This document shows positions 51,201 to 57,140 of a stretch of DNA of 64,000 nucleotides, piece by piece. Position numbers and translations under genes: made by a program. The stretch is from Lytechinus pictus (lineage: Eukaryota > Echinodermata > Echinoidea > Temnopleuroida > Toxopneustidae). Position 1 is the first letter of the stretch; each line of letters opens with the position of its first letter. The notes beneath the pieces are model-generated. The model did no database searches. It was not told the DNA's origin and saw only the letters and a list, made by a program, of their open reading frames with translations. Location of the stretch: positions 3,781,501 through 3,845,500 of the forward strand of contig NC_087252.1 in the NCBI RefSeq assembly GCF_037042905.1, written 5' to 3'.

Positions 51201-51802
51201 AAAGGCTGATTTTATTCAATTTTTCTCATTTTTCACAGTTGCACATAATTATTTTGAGGTTTCTCAAGTAGATTAAGCTCCAGAACAGACAGAAATGAAG
51301 AATTTAGACATTTATTGACCTGTTTTTATTAGAAATGTTTAAGAAAGTCCATTTTGAAATTTTGATCTTGAATTTTGAAAGTTACACCCTTGACCGTGAA
51401 AAAGACCATACACAATACATCATCTAGAAATTTTTTTGAACAAACATGCATTTTAGATGTTGACATTGATAGCTTTACATACATGTAGTTGCGGTTGATT
51501 GGATCAATCGCAACTCCACGTAAGACAGGACCTAGATGTAAAAATCAATTAATGACTACAGAAACTTACTTTTCTGGTATCTTGTAGGGGCTAGGTAGAT
51601 CTAACATCTCGTAAACCTTCCTAGCGGTCGTCTTCCTGCGCTCTTTGCCCCTCTCTCGAATCTGCTTCTTCTTCTCCGGACGATATCCCCGGGCGAGGAT
51701 CCATTTCTGTCCCGGAATAACTAGGGGACCACTCAGGATTCTCTTGCAGGCGATGCCACTGCTAGACTTGAGCAAAAGCCTGGTGGTAAGACTTGCTGGC
51801 AT
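21930..51802 (-). CDS. MRPL37: Mitochondrial ribosomal protein mL37, complete eight-exon gene
   Basis: The gene encodes a protein of the large subunit of the mitochondrial ribosome, acting in the matrix; mL37 is a metazoan-type addition related to MRPS30. Joining eight exons gives 1326 nt, 441 residues plus stop, close to the roughly 420 residues of vertebrate MRPL37. Every junction is GT-AG and in phase. Family landmarks in order are [49 protein letters not shown] and the C-terminal [13 protein letters not shown]. The N-terminus ([20 protein letters not shown]) is basic and lacks acidic residues, like a mitochondrial targeting peptide. A basic segment before the C-terminus ([15 protein letters not shown]) looks different from vertebrates. 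An acceptor at 51820 suggests a separate 5' non-coding exon. The gene converges on the zinc-finger cluster. Confidence 0.93.
22140..22740. repeat. ~330-bp tandem duplication in MRPL37 intron 7
   Basis: ACATATAAAACAGTGAAAAA (22155) recurs as GCATATAAAACAGTGAAAAA (22478). GGCCCAAACATGGAG, GAAAGGAAAAG, TCAAATGTCTRTTGGATTGG and AACATGAACAATAATAACAA also occur once in each copy, in the same order. It is non-coding. Confidence 0.7.
22800..23455. repeat. ATC/CAT trinucleotide microsatellite, intron 7
   Basis: Imperfect CAT/CAC/ATC triplets run for about 650 bp and stop just before the donor of exon 7. Long open frames on both strands here (poly-Met/Asp or poly-His/Ile) are artefacts of triplet repetition. 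Confidence 0.85.
23491..23670 (-). CDS. MRPL37: MRPL37 coding exon 7
   Basis: The acceptor is TTTTGTTGTAG and the donor is GTG/GTAAGT at 23490. It encodes [20 protein letters not shown] and onward to [26 protein letters not shown] microsatellite begins about 35 nt past the donor. Confidence 0.93.
23853..24435. mobile_element. 583-bp element with long TIRs and TTAA target site
   Basis: AGGGATGGTCCGGGCTGAAA on the left and its exact reverse complement on the right are each bordered by TTAA (23849-23852, 24436-24439). Subterminal arms (CATGAATATTCATTAGGTGG / CCACCTAATGAATATTCATG-like) also pair. TTAA duplication with AGGG ends fits a Kolobok- or piggyBac-type non-autonomous element. Confidence 0.75.
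24463..24800. repeat. Inverted repeat (GGGCTCT...AGAGCCC)
   Basis: CCAGGGCTCTGTAGGGCATT and TTCAGGGGCAAATTC on the left are mirrored by TGCCCCTGAAATGCCC and AAAAGAGCCCTGGAAAC on the right. It is probably a MITE relic. Confidence 0.55.
25142..25293 (-). CDS. MRPL37: MRPL37 coding exon 6
   Basis: The acceptor is TTCTTACCAG and the donor is GGG/GTAAGA at 25141. It encodes [18 protein letters not shown] and [18 protein letters not shown], which align with the conserved central block of the family. Confidence 0.93.
25538..27163. repeat. 1.6-kb palindrome (foldback element), MRPL37 intron 5
   Basis: The left arm (about 25538-26275) and right arm (about 26425-27163) are inverted copies with few differences, both ending in TGACGTCACTTTCTGTACG or its complement. 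The central 150 bp carry a second short inverted repeat (CTTGCTCGCCTTG/CAAGGCGAGCAAG). No target duplication is obvious. Each arm keeps a frame of about 70 codons open (plus 25541-25756, minus 26945-27161), including [18 protein letters not shown] and an acidic tail; I do not recognise it. Confidence 0.85.
27430..27672. mobile_element. Interspersed repeat, second copy of the 13317 family
   Basis: It shares most of its length with 13317-13588, from ACAAAGAGTTGCAATTGA to GGATCAATCGTAAATCTTTG. Confidence 0.65.
27672..27877. repeat. ~195-bp tandem repeat unit at the outer hAT insertion site
   Basis: TAGTATGAAATATGAGCTA, GCAGCAG and GGAGGCAGGGGA-like blocks here recur just to the right of the outer transposon (40338-40440). 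GGTGGTATCTCATAGAG (27672) and GGTGGAATCTCATAAAG (27854) mark successive units, and the transposon sits inside the second. Confidence 0.55.
28494..28838 (+). pseudogene. hAT-like transposase exon, part 1 (outer element)
   Basis: After an acceptor (TTTTTTATTTACAG ending 28493) the frame reads [19 protein letters not shown], the catalytic-core region of hAT transposases, and ends with IYTLGCL. One extra T in the run 28595-28601 breaks the frame after IVRFF. The exon is then split at 28838 by the inner element and resumes at 36913. Confidence 0.7.
28986..29000 (+). repeat. LINE target-site duplication, left
   Basis: AACTTTAGCATGTAG here is repeated exactly at 34561-34575 after the LINE's A-tail. 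The first two A's at the right end could belong to the tail. Confidence 0.9.
29145..29939 (+). CDS. LINE ORF1 protein (L1 ORF1-like)
   Basis: This 264-residue nucleic-acid-binding protein packages LINE RNA. The ATG at 29145 is preferred to an upstream TTG in the same frame. Residues 1-50 are Ser/Gly/Pro-rich. Residues about 52-120 are a charged heptad-like coiled coil ([29 protein letters not shown]). An RRM-like region follows with [12 protein letters not shown] and RCHRTP. A basic C-terminal domain includes [16 protein letters not shown] and ends KDGRLIIV, like the transposase-22/L1 ORF1 family. No frame break was seen. It acts with the ORF2 product in cytoplasmic ribonucleoprotein particles in the L1 model. 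Confidence 0.88.
   Translation: MPFKRTLATPEKGISEPPEKSSASSGSHSEVQPGGSGGTVGDQCAPEWFTCFLQKFSKLEEKIDNLVIKRLEVIAQKAQMNEEKIEACGVQLNEVVAEVRKLRREKEELDAKLDDLENRARRNNLILHGIPEVKKEVCETTIREFLSGFVGVSESDFTIERCHRTPTVRREGHDDSKPRIIHIAFTSYVTKEKVRKASIAKLKEAGLYKGSRVFVSEDFSQKVLNKRREKKEQRLQLKAEGKKPFFIYPARLAYRDKDGRLIIV
30499..34263 (+). CDS. LINE ORF2: endonuclease and reverse transcriptase
   Basis: This 1254-residue protein carries out target-primed reverse transcription. An apurinic-type endonuclease lies at the N-terminus (CTFNCRG at 6, QETHC near 37, GGDFNAT near 138, [10 protein letters not shown] near 226). A Lys-rich linker follows. The reverse transcriptase domain runs from about 450 to 760 ([16 protein letters not shown] near 531, DIEKAFD near 602, GCPISPYLF, catalytic FADD near 701). 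A zf-RVT type Cys/His cluster is near 1140 ([19 protein letters not shown]). The frame is uninterrupted. The architecture fits the L1/Tx1 group; the clade assignment is by eye. The ATG at 30499 directly precedes the endonuclease. Confidence 0.93.
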   Translation: MLLKLCTFNCRGLQDFVKRRKIFHFLRNTDCDIILLQETHCGKDDEKFWKSQWGEHCWFTNFSSNSRGVAILIRNSISVRMKSSFYDPQGRFVILNCFLNDIHLTIVSIYAPNNDDPNFFLETFAEMDKFENSSLILGGDFNATLSDIDYQGTRHRHSNVRASNMISDLMEEYNLIDVWRHFHPTQRQYTRHQKSPQVLSRLDYILVSSDFIGNCVKSKISPGIQSDHSIVSIHFNDNSPKRGKGYWKLNCYYLHHDAEYINLIKEKISEFKNIHKDSECNPNTLWDALKCVITGCSMEYCARKKKERKKEKDHLNKEIEIMKSQLSENVSKNKQLLANIADLEDKLDKLYDFETKGLIIRSRVRWLEEGEKNSKYFCNLENRSWQKKTISTIKDGEGKLSSDPDKILKEIHDFYENLYSNSQHQNSSDDNFQDLFNKINIPKLTDSEKELLEKPLSKQEIVDVIKSIKTNKAPGFDGLPIEFYVEFWPDICDMLLDSFNFSLRSGMMSLSQRNGIITLLPKKNRDELLIKNYRPITLLTVDYKILAKCLAERIKRFINCLIHTDQSAFLRGRNISHNVRLIFDIIEYTEANNIPGAILLLDIEKAFDSVNHNFLFQTLKQFNFGDNFLSWIKTLYKERTSYVLNNGFLTNRISMQRGIFQGCPISPYLFLFVIEILALSIRQNDNLNGMKIQDHEVKISLFADDSVCFIDGSRKSFDSLFDVLYQFGKYSGCKLNLSKTEAIWIGSKKGCQDFPMSNQGITWRNSTFKSLGINFSLDLSLIFDLNYKDKLKQMTQTINCWRMRNLSLIGKICVIKSLVLPQLIYLFSVLSIKTPQKYFNELNSLFFKFIWNGGKDRVKRKYMYSDYIQCGLKMIDPWVFSLAQKMSWVKLLLNDKYVSAWKSIEVLALEKFHKDNKILWKAFAPESILKSLENSQIADSLRTWYVYREYATLESYHAKFSEIGTCQILWFNRLIRSKSKRYFYYESWDNKNISSISDLLNPPLPNHKLFEELILDFDIPRSDRRKYNFLIKHIPEDWLDVPFLYSVNIHDSLVSSLLVIKKVPKYAYKIMNVPQIPEKRYDYWNSQITVPEETIWEKVHNVNFTCTIDTRLRSFYFKIFHKTIALNNFLFKINRKESPNCVFCDKEEETIEHLFCECEKVTPLWKYVTNSLERKSNVINLTNFEKLFGIITDKFVTYILLIVKYYIYICKFRGDTPNVEFFKNFIKSQRETEYYMAKKRNKLALHLKKWRFEL
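34561..34575 (+). repeat. LINE target-site duplication, right
   Basis: This is an exact copy of 28986-29000 placed immediately after the A-tail. Confidence 0.9.
34789..36534 (+). pseudogene. hAT-like transposase of the inner element, degenerate
   Basis: The ATG at 34789 opens a BED-finger-like N-terminus ([26 protein letters not shown]) and a hAT core ([20 protein letters not shown]). A TAG at 35479-35481 interrupts the frame. An apparent extra AT near 35601 shifts it, and a second indel near 36050 returns it. The core continues with [14 protein letters not shown] and [14 protein letters not shown], then a Ser/Thr/Lys-rich stretch. The C-terminus has the hAT dimerisation motif ([20 protein letters not shown]). 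Compared with the outer copy it lacks the block between the Ser-rich stretch and this motif. It is non-autonomous in its present form. Confidence 0.8.
36835..37386 (+). pseudogene. hAT-like transposase exon, part 2 (outer element)
   Basis: Coding resumes after the inner element at about 36913 with [16 protein letters not shown], then [15 protein letters not shown] and [20 protein letters not shown]. It ends in a low-complexity [15 protein letters not shown] run. It stops at a donor (TCC/GTAAGT, 37387). Bases 36835-36912 belong to the inner element and its duplication, not to this exon. Confidence 0.65.
37966..38091 (+). pseudogene. hAT-like transposase exon, part 3 (outer element)
   Basis: An in-phase small exon lies between TATAAAAAAG and TCA/GTGAGT. 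It reads [19 protein letters not shown] and continues Ser-rich to KKPHTS. Phase 0 on both sides fits parts 2 and 4. Confidence 0.5.
38518..39666 (+). pseudogene. hAT-like transposase exon, part 4 with C-terminal dimerisation domain
   Basis: After CTCCTTTTTTAG the frame reads [14 protein letters not shown]. It shifts near 38600-38640 and again near 39240-39268. The pieces include [52 protein letters not shown] and the hAT C-terminal motif [20 protein letters not shown]. It ends at TAA 39664-39666. Two frameshifts make it a pseudogene unless the breaks are introns. Confidence 0.72.
40338..40450. repeat. Continuation of tandem unit plus CA repeat
   Basis: TAGTATGAAATATGAGCTAG begins the same unit seen at 27706. 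A (CA)n tract ends it at 40443-40462. Confidence 0.5.
40895..41303. mobile_element. Harbinger-like MITE (TIR AGGCCACCGCACACCTTACG)
   Basis: AGGCCACCGCACACCTTACG on the left is inverted relative to CGTAAGGTGTGCGGTCGCCT on the right, with TTA on each side. A 3-bp TTA target duplication fits the PIF/Harbinger group. There is no transposase. Confidence 0.65.
41330..41660. repeat. Array of short TAGACCAAATGGT-type units
   Basis: More than ten variants of (A)TTAGACCAAATGGTAAT occur in a row from about 41455. Reverse-complement versions (TTTGGTCTAATCACCAGTT) lie in the left part (41355-41430). The whole reads as an imperfect palindrome of short repeats. Confidence 0.6.
42165..42318. mobile_element. 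MITE-like element, second copy of the 16551 family
   Basis: ATTATCCCCTACAGCGGCCA and CCGTACGGCCGCCGTAGGGG are inverted arms, with ACAGCTGTTTTCAACTAGCC shared with 16551-16697. It ends 29 nt before MRPL37 exon 5. Confidence 0.6.
42347..42535 (-). CDS. MRPL37: MRPL37 coding exon 5
   Basis: The acceptor is CTTGAAAG and the donor is CAG/GTGAGA at 42346. It encodes [11 protein letters not shown] and [20 protein letters not shown], both aligning with the human protein. The intron that follows is 17 kb and packed with transposons. Confidence 0.92.
43314..43429 (-). CDS. MRPL37: MRPL37 coding exon 4
   Basis: The acceptor is ACCTTTGCAG and the donor is GAG/GTAAAT at 43313. It encodes [20 protein letters not shown] and then VAAAWHRG. 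Phases match exons 3 and 5. Confidence 0.88.
44206..44336 (-). CDS. MRPL37: MRPL37 coding exon 3
   Basis: The acceptor is CTTTTCAAAAG before CTG at 44336 and the donor is AG/GTAAAT at 44205. It encodes [20 protein letters not shown] and onward to PVERF. Phases 0 and 2 fit its neighbours. Confidence 0.88.
44377..44660 (+). mobile_element. tRNA-derived SINE, MRPL37 intron 2
   Basis: The head has a pol III A box (TGGTCTAGTGG, 44387-44397) and a B-box-like GGTTTAAATCC (44430-44440). A non-tRNA body follows, then an ATT-rich tail near 44650. The acceptor stem does not pair, so it is not a functional tRNA gene. It is antisense to MRPL37. Confidence 0.7.
44757..45356. repeat. ATC/GAT trinucleotide microsatellite, MRPL37 intron 2
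   Basis: About 600 bp of CAT/CAC triplets on the plus strand extend to within about 60 bp of the exon 2 donor. Triplet-only open frames of 174 codons on both strands are artefacts. Confidence 0.88.
45413..45584 (-). CDS. MRPL37: MRPL37 coding exon 2
   Basis: The acceptor is CCTGCCCAG ending at 45585 and the donor is CAG/GTAAAG at 45412. It encodes [14 protein letters not shown] and the family-diagnostic [20 protein letters not shown]. The donor runs directly into a GAT-repeat tract. Confidence 0.93.
46872..50880. repeat. Ten copies of GTTAAC-n-TGAAGYCTCCGAAAC
   Basis: The 15-bp core occurs at 46872-46886(-), 47083-47097(+), 47256-47270(+), 47433-47447(-, two changes), 47808-47822(-), 48210-48224(-, one change), 50299-50313(+), 50490-50504(+), 50835-50849(+) and 50866-50880(+). 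Nine are preceded, in core orientation and within 0-7 nt, by GTTAAC or a one-base variant. Surrounding sequence is not otherwise alike. Confidence 0.8.
49882..49964 (+). repeat. tRNA(Leu/Ser)-like SINE head
   Basis: GGTGCCGCGGCC pairs with GGCCGTGGCACC at the other end. An A-box-like CGGCCAAGTGG and a B-box-like AGTTTGATCCT lie between. The D-arm and anticodon arm are irregular, so I call it a tRNA-derived repeat rather than a tRNA gene. Confidence 0.5.
51570..51802 (-). CDS. MRPL37: MRPL37 coding exon 1
   Basis: It starts at ATG 51802 and ends before GTAAGT at 51569, phase 2. It encodes the targeting peptide and a Lys/Arg-rich stretch ([17 protein letters not shown]). The exon continues upstream to about 51819, where ATATAG looks like an acceptor joining a 5' UTR exon. 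Confidence 0.9.
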
Positions 51803-52365
51803 GATGAGATGGACACAAGCTATATCAAATAAAAAGAATTACAAAAAAAGAAAATTCCATTCTAAATTCTAATTTTTTTCCTGCAATTTCTTTAATTTGA
51901 TTTATTATTTAATTTGTACTTCATGTCTAAAGATTGAATTATAATAATTAAATGATCTGGAAATAGTACGCTTTTCTTGCCTTGTGATGTAGTTCCTTTT
52001 TTAAAAATAAAAAATGGCAGCCAATACCAACTAATATTCTATTTGAGGCACAAGAGTGACAAGACTAATTTAGTCTCGGCGCGTAAATAAGTCCGAACAC
52101 GGACCTCCCCAGCATTTTTGAAAATACACAGAAGCGACAAGCGATTCTGCTCTCGTCTGCTCTGGGATCGCCCTTGCAGCTGCCTAAACTACCAAGTGCC
52201 AAGTGATTCCCAATATGACAATACTTGTAGCTCCCATCCATGCATGTCAAGTCTCCAATCCATGCCTGCACAGGAGCAAGACAGCCAGCACTGCTGCAGT
52301 TTTTACTCCCATGCACCGTCGCTTTCTGAACTATGAATGAGTGAACTTGTTTAGGAATACGGGCA

Positions 52366-54008
52366 CAGAGCTGCCAACCTTGTGCAAGCAAAAAAAGGAA
52401 TCATTATGGCCAAAAAAAGGAATTTCCAACAAAAAAAAGGAATGTGTTAAAACGAACCTTAAAACTACAAATTTCTTGCAGGGGCACCAAAATCAGTTCT
52501 GGTGAACATTTTTAGGGCTCCATTTTTCTGGGGCTTCCTTTCCACTTCTAAAATAATTCATTGTTTTATGTTGAGTTTCCTGACAAAACTACCAAATTGT
52601 AGACTAAGAGAAAAAAAAAAAAAGTTCACATCAATTCAGACTTCTCTTCCCAAGTAACATTGTTTTTGCCAAACAGTACCCTTTAAAATTAAAGTGTCAT
52701 AAAATGAAGTGTACATGTAACATTCCACAAATATAAAAAAATTATTCATAAATCAATCTAATCTAAAATTCAAATAGATCTATAGATAAGAAGTTGAAAT
52801 CATTCCACAAAAGTCCCATCGTAAATCACTTCACGATGTGCACAGCTCAGCCTCAATCACACTGCACGCACACTCAATCATCCCCAGCAGTGACAGCACT
52901 ATAGAGCAGACATCTAGGCCGCCAGAACCGGGGAAGAAATATTCCCATTCCTGCTAAACTGAATGCTAAAGTGCCGACTTTTTTAATGAATTCCAAAGGC
53001 AGGACATCTCCCTAGTATAAATCATGTGAAACTATCAACAAAATGTTGAATATCACCCAGAATTATTACTTCAGGGGACAATGAAGAGCTTTCCAGGTCT
53101 TTTCAAAGCCGAATTCATCGTATTTGTTTGATACGAGTTGATGAAAATTAACCAGACAGTACCATTATCCGAAGGGAATTGATATTAATCAATTCAAGAA
53201 AATAGCCTCAAAATTTCATTTCTTTATCACTACAATTAATTTTAAAGTATATGAAAAATATCTTTTGACGATTCAATCTTTTATATGATGAGTATTTTTG
53301 TAAAATTTTGCAAATGGAATAATAATTTCCCTCAAACCTCCAAATCCCCCTCCATACTACAATTTGGGAATTACCCTACCCAATTCATCGTACTCCTCAC
53401 TCTGCGCTGCAAGAACAAACGTTGGCTCCACTCACGTAGTGTTGGCCCTTGCGTAAAGACAACGTACCGTATTAGCAGTAACGTTAGATCTAACATTCGG
53501 CGGAAATCCGATTTTCGGATCGTTTTTTTTTTACATAAAACATCGCTTTATAGGAAAGAAATTACATGCAAATTTAAGATAAAATATATAAAATTCTAAA
53601 ATATCGTACCTTAGACCGCAGTTACTGTTATTTCCTTTCAAATGATGATCAAAACATAATCATCCTCGATCCTTTCTTTGGTCATCGTAAGTTGCCATCT
53701 TGGATGACGTCATCATCCTTATAGACGTATTTACCAGTCGCTATACATCGCGATTCGTGCCATGCATGCCGCTCGCATATTCAACTAACGTATATGTACT
53801 TGCACGCTATCAAATTATTAAAGTGCGTTGGAAAACCGGCCGGCGGGCGACTACGCACGCGCAAGTACCAGGCTCATCTCGGGCTCAACACGCACTACAC
53901 ATTATCAAAATTGTCAAAAAACGTAATTTGAAAAGAAAAACCATAATGCCGTAATTTGAATGAAAAAACGTAATGATTACGGCAAAAACATAATGGTTGG
54001 CAGCTCTG
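52366..54008. mobile_element. Third hAT-like family member (non-autonomous)
   Basis: CAGAGCTGCCAACC (52366-52379) and GGTTGGCAGCTCTG (53995-54008) are perfect 14-bp inverted ends. They are flanked by CGGGCA on both sides (52360-52365, 54009-54014), a perfect 6-bp target duplication. The 1.64-kb interior has no transposase but includes a promoter-like module near 53694-53712. Confidence 0.82.
53460..53770 (-). promoter_or_regulatory. CRE/YY1-type promoter-like module, copy 1
   Basis: On the minus strand TGACGTCA (53705-53712) is followed by CCAAGATGGC (YY1-like, 53694-53703). Further on comes TAACTGCGGTCTAAG before a GTACGATATT that could be a splice donor. The same block occurs inverted at 56815-57140. 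It could be the 5' non-coding exon of MRPL37, but lies inside a transposon. Confidence 0.4.
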
Positions 54009-54208
54009 CGGGCACGGCATTCCAGAAAATTGTATATCGGGTTTCAAACTCCAATAATCCAAGGGCCCAGGGGGGGAGGGGGTGCACTTCTAGTGACGAG
54101 TGGATACCACACGTGACCATGGGGTTTGGAAAAGCACCCTAACCAAGTATTTTCCTTGTTCTGAAAATGCACACCATAACAAGTATTGGCGTGTGAAACC
54201 CTACCCTT

Positions 54209-54945
54209 AACCCTAAAAAGACTGGGGGGGGGGGCTGATTCAGCCCCCCCTCGACATTTTTCGCGATAAATCTGTAACGCGAAAAGCTGGCGCCGCGCAG
54301 TTCCATTACTTTTTTCTTTCAAGTCTTGCGCAACTTTTGAGACCAAATTTGCGACACCCGGGTACGTGGTTCCGAAATTACGCAACATTTTGTAAGTGCA
54401 TGTCGACCCGAAATTGCTCAAAAACGTGAATTTGTGTACAAATCCAATGCAAATTGTGTTTTTAGCTAAAATTCATAAATGTATCATTATTTTCAATTTT
54501 ACTAATCAAACTCAATTAATTTCATCTTGTTTATGGTCAAAATAAAGTAGCGGACGATTTCCATTGAAAAAACAATAAAAAACAAAAAGTCGAAAAACAA
54601 AGAAATACATAAGAAATTTTAAAAACAATAAAATACATAAGAAAAGAATTGTGATATTGAATTTTTTTTAAAGAACATTTGATCAGAATCCTTCAAAGAG
54701 TCTGTGAATCAAAAATTGGCAGTTTAGAGGCCTTATTTTAGTTAATTAGAGCAAATCTTTGATTTTACGCATAAATTAGCATAATTAATGAATTATGAGA
54801 TTTTTCGGAAAATTTGATCCTACAGTCTTGGAGATTATGCCATGGGTAATGCACGTGCCAATTTTCATCGCGATCGCGCGGTCGACGGCCGAGATCATAG
54901 GGGGGGGCTGAATCAGCCCCCCCCCCCCCAGTCTTCTTAGGCATC
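54209..54945. mobile_element. MITE-like element (CTAAAAAGACTGGGGGG / CCCCAGTCTTCTTAG)
   Basis: Both ends carry AAGACTGGGGGG plus GGCTGATTCAGCCCCCC, in inverted orientation. The subterminal GTCGAC/CGATCGCG region is shared loosely. It is non-coding, about 740 bp. Confidence 0.6.
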
Positions 54946-55396
54946 AAAATAGCCCAGTCTATTTAGGGTTAAACAAGCATTGGAAACAAAATGTACCCTA
55001 GACAAGAATTACACCAGAGAAGCAAACAATCAAAAGACAACTTATGAGTAAGTTTCCCATGACCTCCCCATCCCCCACAGGACCACACGTAGTGTTAGTG
55101 CAAAAAAGTACATCCTTTTATCAAGTATTTTAGTCCTTATATACCCTGAAAAATTGGACCGTAAAACTGTAGCTTTCCTAGCGAAAAATACCTTTTTCAT
55201 TATTTTAGCGTTTTTTGACACCCTTATTACATGTACCTTTAGGGCTGTTGAATATCAATAACGTCTTTATCGCTATTCGCTTGTTTTTTCCACTTTAGTG
55301 ATATCGATAACCTTTCTCTCGTCGATAATATCCGCTTTTATTTAGGAACACAGTGATTCTCGCGATTTCATGGAAACAGTCTTTTGAAAGTGGCGT

Positions 55397-55736
55397 GTAT
55401 TTGGCCATAGACACGGGACTAGGGTAATTTATGGTCAAAATATTTATAAAACTGAATTGTGAAAACAGAAATTATGCACTTACCAGATTATATGGATGAA
55501 GGTCTAACGTGTGGCAGTATCCTGACATCGAAGCACAGACTGCTAAGAAGGAGAGCTACCGCGACAGAACTTCTCGTTTTTTTGAGGTTCCAGTCTGTGC
55601 TTCGATGTCAGGATACTGCCACACGTTAGACCTTCATCCATATAACCTGGTAAGTGCATAATTTCTGTTTTCACAATTCAGTTTTATAAATATTTTGACC
55701 ATAAATTACCCTAGTCCCGTGTCTATGGCCAAATAC
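55397..55736. repeat. Near-perfect 146-bp inverted repeat with 48-bp loop
   Basis: Arms 55397-55542 and 55591-55736 are reverse complements with one difference that I can find (AGATTATATGG against the complement of CCATATAACCT). The loop is unrelated sequence. Such identity implies a very recent event or active correction. Confidence 0.9.
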
Positions 55737-56814
55737 AAGGTAAGCCCCTGGGCTCCCTGGGTTCCCTGGGTTACCAATACGTGTGTATATTGTGAATCAG
55801 ATGACAATAAAATCAAATTATTTCATGGAAAATACATTTTAATATTACAGTGAGTGAATAAATATCGATAGAATTATGTGAGAAAATAGTTTAGGCTCTG
55901 ATTTTGTTTGAGAAATAAAAAAAAGTGAAATTCCAGCTAACTTTTTGAATCACTAACTGTACTTTCTAAACCTTATTTTTTGTATAAGTATATAGAGGTG
56001 CATATCTCATTTTGTTCACTACACAGGATGTTTTCAAAAGCAAAGCTTTGCTGTTGGGGATATTGGCACCGACTAATAAATGTGTCAATATTTTTGCGTG
56101 TTATGAAATTCGCGGCCGATCGGCAATTCGCGAAAATAAAACCCCCGCAAAAATAACAGCTTATACAGTAATACATGCCGCCGCGCACAGAAAAATCAAG
56201 CCATAGAAGTCGTGTGTTGTGGACACCAGAAGTGGGATCGCAGCACGCGCGACCTACTAGTTAGAAATCCACTGCCAAACGCGGTTCATGGTGCGAGGTA
56301 TACATGTACTAACCTCGCACATTGTGAGTGCAATAATACCTAGGCTAACGTTAGACAGGAATAACCATCGTTTCTGGGGATTTATTCAACAATTTCTGAC
56401 ATTTTACTATCATCCCCATTCACCGACGGTAGTGTGTTAGTGCGAGCCTACATGTGTAATCATTTCTTCCAATTCGGGCGAACGGGTTTATAGATTTTTT
56501 TTTTTTTTTAATTCTAAATGATATACATTACCTTGAACGAATGCCCACTATATTCGTTAGACTCTAATATTTCTTTTGATACTATAAAAATGCAATAAAA
56601 TATCGAAAATATACGTTAGTAACTGTCGTTACCGATGATTTATTCCTTATTTTTTTAATTCTTCTGCCGGAGATGAAAAAATGGCAGCAGTGTGTTGCTG
56701 CCCTCTATGTTCAATGAGTTGTGCTTTTATCAAGCCTTTCCGATTAGAATTTTCGATATCCTGGCGAATCAATGCGAGCGACAAGTTCCGAACGCACGCA
56801 CGTAGATTACAAGC

Positions 56815-57140
56815 ACAAAGCAGCGGCACAAATCGCGATATATAGCGACTGGTAAATACATCTGTAAGGATGATGACGTCATCCAAGATGGCAACTTACG
56901 TTCACCAGCGAAAGGATCGAAGATGACGATGTTTCGATCAACATTTGAAAGGAATTAGCGGTAACTGCGGTCTAAGGTACGATATTTCTGAATTTTATAC
57001 ATTTTTTTCGTAAATATGGATGAAACTTCTTTTTCATAAAGACATAATGTGACATTTTATGTACAAAAAACGATCGGAAAATCAGGTTTCCGTCGAATGT
57101 TCGATCTAACATTACTGCTAATACGTTGTCTGTACGTACG
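56815..57140 (+). promoter_or_regulatory. CRE/YY1-type promoter-like module, copy 2
   Basis: TGACGTCA (56874-56881) and CCAAGATGGC (56883-56892) are followed by GGTAACTGCGGTCTAAG and GTACGATATTTC, matching the minus strand of 53460-53770. No downstream coding exon is recognisable. Confidence 0.4.

Larger units (their letters stand above)
45585..51569 (-). other. MRPL37: MRPL37 intron 1, with bipartite motif array
   Basis: A 6-kb intron. The right half of a MITE-like element (CAATCGCAACTCTGTGTAAA) lies at 45910, and another short one at 51497-51530. Between 46872 and 50880 lie ten copies of TGAAGYCTCCGAAAC or its complement. A tRNA-like SINE lies at 49882. No open frame with coding character was seen. 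Confidence 0.6.

Noticed and set aside
53700-56886. Similar short proteins starting MDDVIIL on opposite strands
   Set aside because: They arise from the palindromic TGACGTCA in the duplicated promoter-like module and diverge immediately.
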